Shown piece by piece: positions 42,149-51,313 of a stretch of DNA of 64,000 nucleotides. Each line of letters starts with the position of its first letter. Position 1 is the first letter of the stretch. The position numbers and the translations under genes were made by a program. This DNA is from Vulcanimicrobiota bacterium (GTDB taxonomy: Bacteria > Vulcanimicrobiota > Xenobia > Xenobiales > JADMJV01). The stretch is taken from NCBI GenBank assembly GCA_019637395.1, contig JAHBVR010000007.1:271738-335737 (forward strand), read 5' to 3'. The notes under the pieces are model-generated. The model saw only the letters and a list, made by a program, of their open reading frames with translations. It made no database searches and was not told the DNA's origin.

Positions 42149-44544
42149 GCAGCCTCCGCCGGCGGCGCGGAGAGCAGGCGAACCTCAAACTCAGTGCCCT
42201 GGCCCAGGTGAGACCGCACTTTGATGGTGCCTCCGTGCTGCTGAATCAACTGAGAAGTGACCGAGAGACCCAGGCCGGTGCCTTTGCCCACATCTTTGGT
42301 GGTGAAGAACGGGTCAAAGATACGCTCGAGCACCTCCGGCGCAATACCGGTTCCCTGGTCACGCACCTTGACCCAAACGCCTTCCTCCCACGACCCCGTG
42401 GAAAGCAAGATTTTTCGGCCCACCGCTCCGGGGGACAACATGGCGTCGCGAGCGTTAAGGATCAGGTTGGTCAAAACTTGCTGCAGTTCATTAGCATTGG
42501 CCAAAATCGCGGGAACCTCCCCCAGTTGCTGGATCACTTCCACATTATCCAGGCGGAGCTGGTGGCCTACCATCTGCAGCGTGTCTTCAATAACCTGGTT
42601 GATACTGGTCTCACGCCAACCGGTGCGAGCGTCGCGTGAATAAAAAAGCAGCTTGGAAACGATTTCCTTCATCTGCCCGACCGCTTTGGTGGCCCGCTGC
42701 AAGCGCTGGACCGCTCGATCCGGCCTGGCCTCCAGGTTCAATTGAGCGGCTTCGATGGCCAGAGCAACGGCTCCCAAAGGGGTATTCAACTCATGCGCCA
42801 CACCGCCGGCTAACTGGCCGACGGCGGCCATCTTGCTCGACTGCATCAATTGAGCCTGAGAATCCCGCAAGGCCGCGTGGGTTTTCTGGAGTTCGGCGAA
42901 AAGCTTGGCGCTTACGATAGCGCCGCCCAACTGATAGCTGAGCACAGCCAGAATATCGCGGTCCTCTCGCGTAAATGGCTTATCCTCGCGTTCCAACACC
43001 AGAGCTCCCTGCGCTCCCTGATCACTCAACAAGGGCACCCCCAGACGATGGGGGTTTTCCAAAAGCAGGGGCAAGCCTTGTTCGGTCACCTTGGCAGCCA
43101 GGGCCTCCAGAGCGTCCCGCTCACCAGTGCCGAAGAAAACGGCCAGGTCGGCCGAACGGCCCAGATAGCCCTGGTGGGAAATGACCGGCTTCAGGATCTC
43201 GGCGGCACGCTCCAGCATCGCCTGCACGTCGCGCAGGCGAATCAGTTGAGCCACGCCGTCGATGACCAGCGCCAATCTTTGCACCAGGGCCTCATTCCGG
43301 GCGGCTGTGGCCGCCTCGCGCTGCAAAGAAGTTTGCAACGTTTGATACCAGGCGGCGGCGTCCAGCGCCAAAACCGAATGGCGCGCCAGCACTTCGAGAA
43401 AATGCAGGTCTTCCTCGCCAAGTTCGCGGAGAAATTCGTTGCCCAGGTAAAATCCGCCGCGGCCCGGCAGAGGTAGGGCCAGCGACCACTGATCCTCAGG
43501 AAAGAGGCGATCCGGTGAGGCATTGCTACCCTTCTCCTGCTTTAACCGCCTGGTCCTGACGGCTTCTTCGACAATCGGCTCGGTGCGCTGCGTCAATTGC
43601 GCCGAGGCGATACGTTCGGCGTGAGGGGTGCCCCAGGAGATGGGCACCAGCTTGCCCTTCTCTTCCCAAAAGAGCACCACGTTGGTTACTTCGAAGCGGG
43701 CTTGCAGCCGCTTCACGATCAATTCACCCACCGCCTGAAAAGCCAGCTGCTGGGGAATGGATTCGAGCATCTCATCCACCAGTTGATAGGTCTGCAAGCG
43801 CACTTCCAGTTCCGCCGCCGTGAGCCGCTGTTTGCGTCCCTCCGCCTGCAGCCCCTGCTCGCGGCGATCCAGCCCTTTTTCCCTTTGGCGCAGACCTCGC
43901 TGTTGCTGGCGGCCCTGCAGTTCGCGCGCCTCGGCATCGACTCCCAACTGCACCGCGGTGGAAGTCCCCGCCAACAACCACAGGACCAAAGCCAGCAAGA
44001 CCGGCACGGCCGCCTGATCAGGGGGTAGAAAGCCCGCCAGGGCGCCCAGGGCGGCGGTAACCAGACCCACCCGAGTCAACCGGACCCGCATTCTAGACCA
44101 CTCCCGGCCGACTTCCTCGCCCAACGCCTCGGTCAAGAAAGATGGCTGCAACCACCAGAACAGCCACCACAGCAGCGGACTCGCCAGGGGCTGCCCAAAA
44201 GCGTGGCCGAGGCCGATGCCCAGAGCGACCGGCTGCAGATCGGCCAGGGCTTCCAAGAGGCTGCCGGCGCCGGCCTGCAAGGTCCGTCCGATGCGCAGCA
44301 ACAAAGCGAGCCCGGCGCCTAAAACGGCCAGCCAGGCCAGCTCGGGAAAGCGAGCCGCCAATCCCAGCCAGAGACCCGCCCCGGTGGCGCAAAATCCGAA
44401 ACGCGGCAGCCTGGCCGCGGCCAGCTCGACCAGGACTCCGCAAGCCAGCCAGAGCAGAGCGAGCTGGTCGGGCTTCAGGCCGGTCGGCGAGCCCAGCAAG
44501 CCCATTCCGACCAGACTGCCCAGCAGCAGGCCGAACCAGGCCAT
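42145..44544 (-). CDS. Membrane histidine kinase with GAF-like domains
   Basis: A 799-residue sensor kinase. The first 210 residues are hydrophobic with about eight membrane segments (MASE-like), followed by a Gln/Arg-rich coiled coil ([20 protein letters not shown]), two GAF-like regions (about 260-560) and the kinase core: phospho-acceptor His in [15 protein letters not shown]-box [12 protein letters not shown]1 [10 protein letters not shown] and G2 [15 protein letters not shown]. It is complete. The gene overlaps the response regulator downstream and the PilC-like gene upstream by one to four bases, so it likely signals surface or pilus state to that regulator; this is inference. Confidence 0.92.
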   Translation of the reverse strand: MAWFGLLLGSLVGMGLLGSPTGLKPDQLALLWLACGVLVELAAARLPRFGFCATGAGLWLGLAARFPELAWLAVLGAGLALLLRIGRTLQAGAGSLLEALADLQPVALGIGLGHAFGQPLASPLLWWLFWWLQPSFLTEALGEEVGREWSRMRVRLTRVGLVTAALGALAGFLPPDQAAVPVLLALVLWLLAGTSTAVQLGVDAEARELQGRQQQRGLRQREKGLDRREQGLQAEGRKQRLTAAELEVRLQTYQLVDEMLESIPQQLAFQAVGELIVKRLQARFEVTNVVLFWEEKGKLVPISWGTPHAERIASAQLTQRTEPIVEEAVRTRRLKQEKGSNASPDRLFPEDQWSLALPLPGRGGFYLGNEFLRELGEEDLHFLEVLARHSVLALDAAAWYQTLQTSLQREAATAARNEALVQRLALVIDGVAQLIRLRDVQAMLERAAEILKPVISHQGYLGRSADLAVFFGTGERDALEALAAKVTEQGLPLLLENPHRLGVPLLSDQGAQGALVLEREDKPFTREDRDILAVLSYQLGGAIVSAKLFAELQKTHAALRDSQAQLMQSSKMAAVGQLAGGVAHELNTPLGAVALAIEAAQLNLEARPDRAVQRLQRATKAVGQMKEIVSKLLFYSRDARTGWRETSINQVIEDTLQMVGHQLRLDNVEVIQQLGEVPAILANANELQQVLTNLILNARDAMLSPGAVGRKILLSTGSWEEGVWVKVRDQGTGIAPEVLERIFDPFFTTKDVGKGTGLGLSVTSQLIQQHGGTIKVRSHLGQGTEFEVRLLSAPPAEAA

Positions 44545-45749
44545 CAGATGGTCCCCAGCATTTGATAAATGGGAATGAACAGCGAAATCAGCACAAAACC
44601 TACGAACATGCCCATCATCCCCACCAGCAGCGGCTCCAGCAACTGGGTAAAGGTTTGAATCACCTCGTCGACTTCCAATTCCAACATCTCCGCCGATTTG
44701 CGCAGAACCGTCGGCAGGGCGCTGGTTTCCTCACCCAACTCGATGAATCCGCAGAGCATCGGCGGAGCGAAGGGAATCGCGCGAAAGCAGCGGGCCAGCG
44801 GATGCCCGTCATGCAAATCCTCGCAAGCAATGTCCAGGTAGCGGGCCAGGTAGGGATTTCCGCTGGCGGTAGAGGCCAGTTTCAAGGAGGCGGAAACAGT
44901 CAGGCCGGCCTCTACCCCGGTGGCCAGAGTACGCGCCGTGCGCACAGCCATGATCTTACCGAAAAAATCGCGCGTCGGCTTCCACCTCATCAGAGTTTCG
45001 TAGAGTTGCACCCGGCCGGCCTCGGTGCGCAGGTAGCCGCGCAGCATCAAGCCGACCGTGATCAGCACAGCCAGGCCCAAAACCACCAGCGAAGGTTGTT
45101 GAAAAATTCGTGTCACACCGATCAGCGCCTGAGTAAACCAGGGCAGTCGCATTCCCGGGGGAAAAAGCCCGTTGATGAAACGCGGCAGAATGTGCTGCAC
45201 CATCAGGTAGGCCATGCCCAGTGAAAGAGCGGTGACGATCATAGGATAAGTCAGCGCGCCGCGGACCTTGGCACGCAATTCCATTTCGCGCTCCAGGTAG
45301 TTGGAGACATCCAGAACGTTCTGGTGGAGGCGCCCGGTTTGCTCACCGACCTGGACCAGCCCGATATAAAATTCGTCAAATTCGCCCCGCGATTTACGCA
45401 TGGCATGGGAAAGCGAGCTACCCTGTTGCACCGAAGTAGAGCAGGTCTGATAGGCTCGATAGAGAGAGGGGGGCAGCGGCTGGCGCAACAAAATGTCCAG
45501 GCTGTTGCTGAGGGAAACGCCGCTTCTGAGCAAGATCGCCAACTGGCGACAGCAAAGCGCGTGTTCCTGAGCTGTGGCCGGTCGCAATCGCTCCAGCCAG
45601 GCCGACCAGGGCAGCGGCGGCTTGAGAAAAATCTTCTGCAGTCCCTGTTGCTCCAACTGGCGCAGAGCGTGCTTCGGATCCGTCGCCCAGAGGCGACCGG
45701 CAATGCTGCGCTTGCTGGGACTGAGCCCACGGTAGCCGTAATACGGCAT
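44544..45749 (-). CDS. PilC/GspF-family inner-membrane protein
   Basis: A 401-residue polytopic protein of the type II secretion/type IV pilus F family. ATG 45749 (start of PYYGYRGLSPSKRS) overlaps the preceding gene's stop. Two homologous T2SSF domains are visible: CRQLAILLRSGVSLSNSLDI with GLVQVGEQTGRLHQNVLDV, and RTARTLATGVEAGLTVSASL with GFIELGEETSALPTVLRKSA, each followed by membrane helices. It would connect the assembly ATPase with pseudopilins. No GspE/PilB ATPase, secretin or prepilin peptidase is in the window, so this is a partial cluster tied to a sensor kinase. Confidence 0.93.
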   Translation of the reverse strand: MPYYGYRGLSPSKRSIAGRLWATDPKHALRQLEQQGLQKIFLKPPLPWSAWLERLRPATAQEHALCCRQLAILLRSGVSLSNSLDILLRQPLPPSLYRAYQTCSTSVQQGSSLSHAMRKSRGEFDEFYIGLVQVGEQTGRLHQNVLDVSNYLEREMELRAKVRGALTYPMIVTALSLGMAYLMVQHILPRFINGLFPPGMRLPWFTQALIGVTRIFQQPSLVVLGLAVLITVGLMLRGYLRTEAGRVQLYETLMRWKPTRDFFGKIMAVRTARTLATGVEAGLTVSASLKLASTASGNPYLARYLDIACEDLHDGHPLARCFRAIPFAPPMLCGFIELGEETSALPTVLRKSAEMLELEVDEVIQTFTQLLEPLLVGMMGMFVGFVLISLFIPIYQMLGTI

Positions 45750-46294
45750 CACAACTCCAGCCGCTGCGAAATATCGATCTTTTGCAGCGCCGGGCGCAGA
45801 CAATCCATGCGTATGCGCAACAGCTTACTGCCGTAGTTCTGGCCCGGTGGTTCCAGTTGTAGAGTGAAGTTGCCAATGCCCTGGGTGGTCAACATCCGCT
45901 CGTTAGGTTGGAGGACATGACTGGCCGGCACCAGCGGATTGAAATCCGGCTTATAGATCATTCTCCTCAGCTCGCTGGCCTGAGTGTTCCAGCCCACCAC
46001 TCGCGGCGAACCGTCCGGCCCGGGCAGGCGCAGAACCAGCGCGGCCGAGTCCGTGCCCGGCTGGTGAGGGGCCAGGTCGGACAGGTCGGGTAGATAAATC
46101 TGTCGAGTTTCTTTCAAGTCGACTTGCAGCTGGTGCAGCAAGGTCAGATTGGCGCGAAACTCCCCGTTTTTGTTCATGCTCTGACTGCGACTGCGGATGC
46201 CCAGCACCGCCAGCTCCCCGCATAGACCCAGCGCCAGCACGAAGAGCCCGCCGCTGATCAGCACTTCCAGAACGGTCATGCCGCGGCGTCTCAA
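45749..46294 (-). CDS. Prepilin-like protein (pseudopilin)
   Basis: A 181-residue protein with a type III prepilin signal: RRRG followed by MTVLEVLISGGLFVLALGL, with Glu at mature position 5. Cleavage between Gly and Met is expected. The soluble part includes LLHQLQVDLKETRQIYL, resembling GspJ/PilW-type minor pseudopilins. The stop is shared with the PilC/GspF start (ATGA), and its ATG overlaps the upstream gene's end by four bases. It would be processed by a prepilin peptidase encoded elsewhere and added to a short pseudopilus. Confidence 0.85.
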   Translation of the reverse strand: MRRRGMTVLEVLISGGLFVLALGLCGELAVLGIRSRSQSMNKNGEFRANLTLLHQLQVDLKETRQIYLPDLSDLAPHQPGTDSAALVLRLPGPDGSPRVVGWNTQASELRRMIYKPDFNPLVPASHVLQPNERMLTTQGIGNFTLQLEPPGQNYGSKLLRIRMDCLRPALQKIDISQRLEL

Positions 46295-46698
46295 GGCAAG
46301 GACCTGGCCTCGGGAAGACTGGCTTCGGGAGGCACTACCAGACGATGCGAGGCCAATTCCCGAAAGGAATTGCGCACTACGCCGCGAGAAACGACGCTGC
46401 CGTCGGAGTTCACCTGGACTTCGAAGAAATGAGTAGAGCTGCTCAGAGGAACAAATTTCGTCACCTTGGCGGCACCGACGTATAATTCATGGGTATGGCG
46501 GCGTTGATATTCCAGCCCGGAAAGGGCCAGATCGTAGGCCTGCTGGCGCCGGTCCTCCTGGGCCGCGAAGCGGTAGTCCACTTCGAGGAAATTGAGAAAG
46601 GTAAGCCCGAGAAGCAGCAGGAGAACCGAAAGGGCCAGCACCGTAAGCAAGGCCATACCGCGACGTTTCGTTACAGGCCAAACAGGTGTACCCCTCAT
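46291..46698 (-). CDS. PilX/GspK-like membrane pilin accessory protein
   Basis: A 135-residue protein with KRRGMALLTVLALSVLLLLL near the N-terminus, a prepilin-type signal lacking the Glu5 normally found in major pilins, as in PilX/GspK-type proteins. The remainder (DRRQQAYDLALSGLEYQR and following) matches the PilX-N pattern in which the helix continues after the membrane part. It is the first gene of the operon that runs down to 39890; a plus-strand TPR gene begins 62 bp away in the other direction, so both promoters lie in that short gap. Confidence 0.75.
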   Translation of the reverse strand: MRGTPVWPVTKRRGMALLTVLALSVLLLLLGLTFLNFLEVDYRFAAQEDRRQQAYDLALSGLEYQRRHTHELYVGAAKVTKFVPLSSSTHFFEVQVNSDGSVVSRGVVRNSFRELASHRLVVPPEASLPEARSLP

Positions 46699-46746
46699 GC
46701 GTCAGACTTGCGTCATTTGGGTTAGTAATTCCTGGTATCTATGTTG

Positions 46747-46752
46747 TATACT
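46747..46752 (+). promoter_or_regulatory. Possible -10 element of a leaderless transcript
   Basis: TATACT at 46747-46752 lies only seven bases before the ATG at 46760, so transcription from it would begin at or next to the start codon. A weak TTAGTA occurs 19 bp upstream. No ribosome-binding site precedes the ATG, which fits leaderless translation. Sequence-based guess only. Confidence 0.3.
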
Positions 46753-46759
46753 GGGTGGC

Positions 46760-48028
46760 ATGGAGTGGTTACGCAAGACCGTGGCCGTCGGTCAACGGGC
46801 CCCCTTTCCCGAAACAATCGGTCCTTCAGAACAAAACGCCAACGAGTCGCTTTTCAATATTCTGTTGGCTCATTTCGACCTCCACCAGGCTCAGGGCCAC
46901 CGTAGTTGCGCCCGGGAGGTGCTGGAACTGGCCGAGCGCCTGGCGGGCGACCACGTCGACCTGCACTACAAGTGGCTGCGCAAGTGGGCCAAATGGCTTG
47001 AATCGGTGGGGCGGCGCGGCGAGGCCATCGCCCTTCTTCAATCCCACCTGCGCCGTCTCCGCGGCAAACTGCTGAATCCCCATCGCAACGCGGAAATCCG
47101 CATGGAACTCGGCATCATGCTCGATCGCGACGGCCAGAAGCCCGGAGCTCTAAAATATTTCAAGGATGCGGCTTCCCGCTACCGCAAACTCTCCCACACC
47201 TACAATCTGGTGGCGGCTCTCTTCAACAGCGCCTCGGTTTTGCACGATCTGGAAAACTACGCGGAAGCGCTTAAGGTTTGCCGCAAAGCGATCGCGGAGG
47301 GCTCCACCGGCTACAAAGATCTCAGCAGCCATATCGCTTTGCAGATGGCCAACTCCCTGGAAGCCCAGAAACAAACGCTTTCCGCCTGCAATTTCTACCG
47401 CCAGGCCGAAGACTTATATGGGCAGAACGGCAATCGCCGCCAGCAAAGCGATATTCTCTACCGGCTGGGCTGGTTGGCGGTGCGCGAAAAGCGCTACCCG
47501 GAAGGAGCACGCTTCCTGCGCACCGCCCTGGAATTAAAACGAGAGAGCGATTACGCCACCGGACTGGCCTGGTATCACTGGTCGCGAGCTGAAGCCTACC
47601 GGGCCGGCGGCACCTTGAAAAAAGCCGTAAGCCATTATCGCAGCGCCCTTAATCTGGCCCTTAACGCCAATTTGGATATGGTGGCGGCGCGCTGCCGCGT
47701 GGTTCTCTACCAGTTATGCGCCAAGCCGGACCAGCCTTTGCCGGCCTTCAGCAAATACGGGGACGCCAAAGCGGCCGACAGTATCGTGAAACAAGGTCGC
47801 TCCGGACTCTATCTCGATCACGGCTGTGACGGCTATAACTTGAGTGTTTTTCACGAGCCCGGCGATACCCCGCGGGCACTACTGGACCGGCGGGTTTTGT
47901 CTCGATTGGTGCAGGATCTGGAGAAGGTCACCCGGGCCAGTGGCTCCTTGCCCGGCCCCTCTCTGGAAAAGCAGCGAATCGCGCTGACGCGTTGGATGGA
48001 ACGTCAGACCAAAAGCTCCAACGAATAA
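46760..48028 (+). CDS. TPR-repeat protein
   Basis: A 422-residue soluble protein dominated by tetratricopeptide-like helices, for example GALKYFKDAASRYRKLSH, YAEALKVCRKAIAEGSTG and the run LYRLGWLAVREKRYPEGARF. The C-terminal 100 residues (YLDHGCDGYNLSVFHEPGDT onward) are not repeats and have no known match. TPR arrays mediate protein-protein contacts; it may act with the divergent pilin operon 62 bp away, which is inference from position. Start ATG 46760 is chosen because the earlier in-frame ATGs lie inside the pilin gene on the other strand. Confidence 0.8.
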   Translation: MEWLRKTVAVGQRAPFPETIGPSEQNANESLFNILLAHFDLHQAQGHRSCAREVLELAERLAGDHVDLHYKWLRKWAKWLESVGRRGEAIALLQSHLRRLRGKLLNPHRNAEIRMELGIMLDRDGQKPGALKYFKDAASRYRKLSHTYNLVAALFNSASVLHDLENYAEALKVCRKAIAEGSTGYKDLSSHIALQMANSLEAQKQTLSACNFYRQAEDLYGQNGNRRQQSDILYRLGWLAVREKRYPEGARFLRTALELKRESDYATGLAWYHWSRAEAYRAGGTLKKAVSHYRSALNLALNANLDMVAARCRVVLYQLCAKPDQPLPAFSKYGDAKAADSIVKQGRSGLYLDHGCDGYNLSVFHEPGDTPRALLDRRVLSRLVQDLEKVTRASGSLPGPSLEKQRIALTRWMERQTKSSNE

Positions 48029-48072
48029 TCTTCAAGAGGAGCGGGGGGCGCGGCAGCGAAACCGTTGAGCCT

Positions 48073-48729
48073 ATGCGTAATCTCTTTTTTGCCGGTCTTT
48101 TCAGTCTCGCTCTTGTTTTCAGCGCCTCCAGCGCACCCGAGAAATTTCCTCTGGTTGCCCACGAACGCGAAGCCGTCGAAGGAATGGTTTGGGATTACGG
48201 CACCATCAATATGGGCACCCAGAGTTTCAATGGTCGCCTGGAGGGATTGGGGGCGCCGGGAGTGGCGGCCATCGGATATGACTTTAAAGGTGGTTGGGAA
48301 GTCTTGGAAGCTCACGTAGGCTACGCCAAAAACGTGTCCAAAAACCGGGTCTGCAAATTCTCCGTTCTGGCCGACCAGCAGACGCTCTACACCAGCGCGG
48401 AAATCCACGGCGGCCAGGAACCCGAGTTCATCCGCGTGCCCATCGAAGGCAAGAAAATCGTGCTGCTGCGCATCGAACCGGTCAGCTACGGGGGCACGCT
48501 GGGTGCCTGCTTTGCCGAGCCGATGCTCAAACGCGGACTCACCAACGAAGAAAAGGCCACTCCCTACCAGGTGGAAATCAATGGCGCCCGCGTTCCCTAC
48601 GATCAGGTGAACGCCCCCACCGCTTTGCCGGTGATGGTGCCGATCAAAGCCGGCGAATCGACCGTCCAGGTCAAAGTCGTCAATGACCCGCAACTGCGCA
48701 AAGTCAAAATTACCACCACCAGTCCCTAA
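48073..48729 (+). CDS. Secreted NPCBM-domain-like protein
   Basis: A 218-residue exported protein. The N-terminus (MRNLFFAGLFSLALVFSASS) is a signal peptide. The body resembles the NPCBM carbohydrate-binding module: ISYGD-like early part, CKFSVLADQQTLYTSAEIHG in the middle and VLLRIEPVSYGGTLGACFAE near the end. It probably binds glycans or another surface ligand in the envelope. It follows the TPR gene by 44 bp and precedes the NrtR-like gene by three bases. Confidence 0.7.
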   Translation: MRNLFFAGLFSLALVFSASSAPEKFPLVAHEREAVEGMVWDYGTINMGTQSFNGRLEGLGAPGVAAIGYDFKGGWEVLEAHVGYAKNVSKNRVCKFSVLADQQTLYTSAEIHGGQEPEFIRVPIEGKKIVLLRIEPVSYGGTLGACFAEPMLKRGLTNEEKATPYQVEINGARVPYDQVNAPTALPVMVPIKAGESTVQVKVVNDPQLRKVKITTTSP

Positions 48730-48732
48730 CCG

Positions 48733-49611
48733 ATGGAGGTACGCGTCGGGCTCAATGCCCTGATCATCGCCGTCACCCGCGACCAGCCCCGCGTCATGAC
48801 CATTCCCTACACGGAGTTGGCCGCCTTGCCTTTCGGTGATCTGGACTCCGAAGGCGATCGCACCCTGGAGCTGGCCTTGCGCCGCTGGGTGCGCCAGCAA
48901 ACCGGACTTGAACTGGGCTACGTGGAGCAACTCTATTCCTTCGGCGATCGGGCTCGCGACCGGGTGCCCGGAGTGCGCATGATTTCCATCGCCTACCTGG
49001 CTTTGGTCCGAGAAGAAGCGATTCCGCCCAAAGTAGCGGCTTCCTGGCGCAACGTCTATGACTTTCTCCCCTGGGAAGACTGGCGCAAGGGCCCGCCCGA
49101 CGCGCTCAACAAACAGGTGGCCGCCGCCTTGAAAGCCGGCGAAATGCGCCTGCGCAGTCAGATCACTTTCGGCCTGGAAGGCGCCCCCTGGGACGGAAAC
49201 CGCGCCCTGGAGCGCTATGAACTGCTCTACGAACTGGGCCTGGTGCAAGAATCGCAGAGCGGTGCCCCTCCCCAGATCACCGGGCTGGGCGAAGCCATGG
49301 CCCTGGATCATCGTCGCATGCTGGCTACCGCGCTGGCGCGCATTCGCGGCAAACTACGCTACCGCCCGGTGATCTTTGAAATGCTTCCCGAGGAATTCAC
49401 CCTGCTGCAACTGCAGAAGGCCGTGGAAGCTCTGTCCGGGGTGCCCGTCCACAAGCAAAATTTCCGCCGGCTGGTGGAGCAAGGCGGACTGGTGGAAGGA
49501 ACCGGCCAGTTGACCCGCTCCATCGGCCGTCCCGCCGAACTCTTCCACTTCCGTCGCGAAGTTTTACGCGAAAGGCCGGCACCGGGAGTAGGCCTGCCGC
49601 GCCAGGTATAG
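48733..49611 (+). CDS. NrtR-like Nudix-related transcriptional regulator
   Basis: A 292-residue protein. The N-terminal half has a Nudix-like fold (VRVGLNALIIAVTRDQPRVM, then ELALRRWVRQQTGLELGYVE), with the catalytic Nudix box not intact, as in NrtR regulators. The C-terminal part, LRYRPVIFEMLPEEFTLLQL through KQNFRRLVEQGGLVEGTGQL, is the winged-helix DNA-binding domain of this family. Relatives repress NAD biosynthesis genes and sense ADP-ribose; its targets here are unknown. A hairpin terminator follows the stop. Confidence 0.85.
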   Translation: MEVRVGLNALIIAVTRDQPRVMTIPYTELAALPFGDLDSEGDRTLELALRRWVRQQTGLELGYVEQLYSFGDRARDRVPGVRMISIAYLALVREEAIPPKVAASWRNVYDFLPWEDWRKGPPDALNKQVAAALKAGEMRLRSQITFGLEGAPWDGNRALERYELLYELGLVQESQSGAPPQITGLGEAMALDHRRMLATALARIRGKLRYRPVIFEMLPEEFTLLQLQKAVEALSGVPVHKQNFRRLVEQGGLVEGTGQLTRSIGRPAELFHFRREVLRERPAPGVGLPRQV

Positions 49612-49614
49612 AAA

Positions 49615-49644
49615 AAGCAAAAGAGACCGGTTGGTCCGATCTCT
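49615..49644. terminator. Bidirectional terminator between the NrtR-like gene and carD
   Basis: GCAAAAGAGA and TCTCTTTGC flank a loop between the two convergent genes (about 49617-49644), one base short of perfect pairing. A/T-rich flanks on both sides fit termination for both strands. Confidence 0.6.
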
Positions 49645-49665
49645 TTGCTTGTCAGGCGATTCTTT

Positions 49666-50163
49666 TCAGGCGGAAACGAGCTGGGACTCGGCGGCCAGGC
49701 CACAGGTCTGGTCGAGCACGCACTCCATGTTTTCCACGTCGCAGTCGGTGACGTAGCTGAGCTCTTGAGCCAGCACTTTGCGGGCTTTCTCGAGCATCGA
49801 CTGATCTTTGTGGCCGAGCTTCTTATTACGGCCGAGGACGCTCAACGATTTGACCACTTCGCAAGTCTGGAAAACGTCGCCGCTCTTCATCTTTTCGAGG
49901 TTCATGTTATAGCGCTTGGTGTAGTTGCTGGGCAGTTCGCAAGAAGCGCCCTTGAGGAATTCGAGAACCTGGGGAACCTGGCTGGCCTCAATCAGGGGAC
50001 GAACCATACAGTTCTTCTGATCCACGTTGGCCATAATCTGCAAACGCTCGAAGGCGAGCACGGCAAAGCGCGTAACGTTTCCGAGGATTTCTTTCTCCTC
50101 GATGGACTCGACGACCCCCAACCCGTGTAGTGAATGAATCACTTTACTACCTACTCGGAACAT
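49666..50163 (-). CDS. carD: CarD-family RNA polymerase-binding regulator
   Basis: A 165-residue transcription factor. FRVGSKVIHSLHGLGVVESI is the start of the RNA-polymerase-interacting domain related to TRCF/Mfd, and the helical C-terminal part (YNMNLEKMKSGDVFQTCEVV, then DQSMLEKARKVLAQELSYVT) matches the DNA-binding part of CarD/CdnL. In relatives it stabilises open complexes at rRNA and other promoters. It is transcribed alone; the 193-bp region upstream (50164-50356) holds its promoter and the end of the lipA transcript, including an imperfect GGTTAACAG/CTGTTACC dyad. Confidence 0.93.
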   Translation of the reverse strand: MFRVGSKVIHSLHGLGVVESIEEKEILGNVTRFAVLAFERLQIMANVDQKNCMVRPLIEASQVPQVLEFLKGASCELPSNYTKRYNMNLEKMKSGDVFQTCEVVKSLSVLGRNKKLGHKDQSMLEKARKVLAQELSYVTDCDVENMECVLDQTCGLAAESQLVSA

Positions 50164-50356
50164 GAGACCTCTCTTTCTGGGCTCAGCACATAGGCTGTGC
50201 CCCTGCCCCTCCTCTAACGGGAGATATGCATCGTTTCAATTGCGGTGTGTTGTTATTTGAGGATTGTCTACTTCCCCAAGACCACCATACAGCGGCGCTA
50301 CCGGCCCAAAGGTTAACAGCCTGTTACCGTACCACAGGACATGGCCAAGTAGTTCT

Positions 50357-51313
50357 TTAATCGGCCCGGTGGCGCTTGGCGTGATAGGACGAACGCACCA
50401 GTGGTCCGGATTCCACAAAGCGAAATCCCAAGTTGAGTGCAAAATCCCTCAGTTGAGAGAACTCTTCCGGGGACCAATATCGTTCCACCGGCAGGTGCTT
50501 CATGGTCGGCCGCATGTACTGCCCGACGGTCAAAACGTCGGTTTGCTGGGCGCGGATGTCCGCAATCGTTTTTTCAACTTCTTCCGAACTTTCCCCCAAA
50601 CCGACCATGATGCCCGACTTGGTCAGCATCCCGGGGAAATTCTGCAGCCGCCATTGGTGGGCGCGGCGCAGCAATTCCAACGTTTGCCGGTAGTCGGCCC
50701 GGTTGCGCACCCGCTTGTAAAGGCGCGGAACGGTCTCGGTGTTGTGATTGAGCACGTCGGGACGGGCGTTCAGAACCAGCTGGAAGGCTTCCCAGTTGCC
50801 CTGGAAGTCCGGAATCAGTACTTCAATCTTGGTATTGGGGTTGAGCTTGCGCACGGCTTCGATGGTGTCGGCGATGTGCCGCGCTCCGCCGTCGGGCAGA
50901 TCGTCGCGATCCACCGAGGTGATGACGGCATGCTCCAGGCCCATTTGCTGGACCGCTTCGGCCACGTGCCGGGGCTCCTCGGCGTCGAGGGCCTCGGGCC
51001 GGCCCGTTTTGACATTGCAAAATCCGCAGGCGCGCGTGCAGGTGTCGCCCATAACCATAAAAGTGGCCGTACCGTCGCTCCAACACTCATAGATATTGGG
51101 ACAACGGGCCTCCTCGCAAACGGTGTGCAGCTTGAGGTTGCCCATCATGCTCTTGATCTTGCCGAAGCTATCGCTGGTCTGCAGACGAATGCGCAGCCAG
51201 TCGGGGCGCCCGGGCTGATCTTTCCAATGGGGGTCGCGCGGTTTGGCCAGGTCGTTGGCGTCTACGCCGATGATGCGCAGAGGAATATAAGCTTTTTCGG
51301 GTGGCGACGTCAT
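50357..51313 (-). CDS. lipA: Lipoyl synthase
   Basis: A 318-residue radical-SAM enzyme inserting two sulfurs into protein-bound octanoyl groups. Both clusters are visible: the auxiliary motif CEEARCPNIYECW and the radical-SAM motif CTRACGFCNV. HNTETVPRLYKRVR, GIMVGLGESSEEV and the C-terminal SGPLVRSSYHA are also typical. ATG 51313 is preferred over upstream in-frame codons because it overlaps the lipB stop (ATGA). It acts with LipB and the E2 protein encoded next to it. Confidence 0.96.
   Translation of the reverse strand: MTSPPEKAYIPLRIIGVDANDLAKPRDPHWKDQPGRPDWLRIRLQTSDSFGKIKSMMGNLKLHTVCEEARCPNIYECWSDGTATFMVMGDTCTRACGFCNVKTGRPEALDAEEPRHVAEAVQQMGLEHAVITSVDRDDLPDGGARHIADTIEAVRKLNPNTKIEVLIPDFQGNWEAFQLVLNARPDVLNHNTETVPRLYKRVRNRADYRQTLELLRRAHQWRLQNFPGMLTKSGIMVGLGESSEEVEKTIADIRAQQTDVLTVGQYMRPTMKHLPVERYWSPEEFSQLRDFALNLGFRFVESGPLVRSSYHAKRHRAD

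Noticed and set aside
48004-49311. 435-codon minus-strand frame opposite the NPCBM-like and NrtR-like genes
   Set aside because: His/Gln-rich shadow of high-GC coding sequence; the plus-strand genes have recognisable domains and signal peptide.
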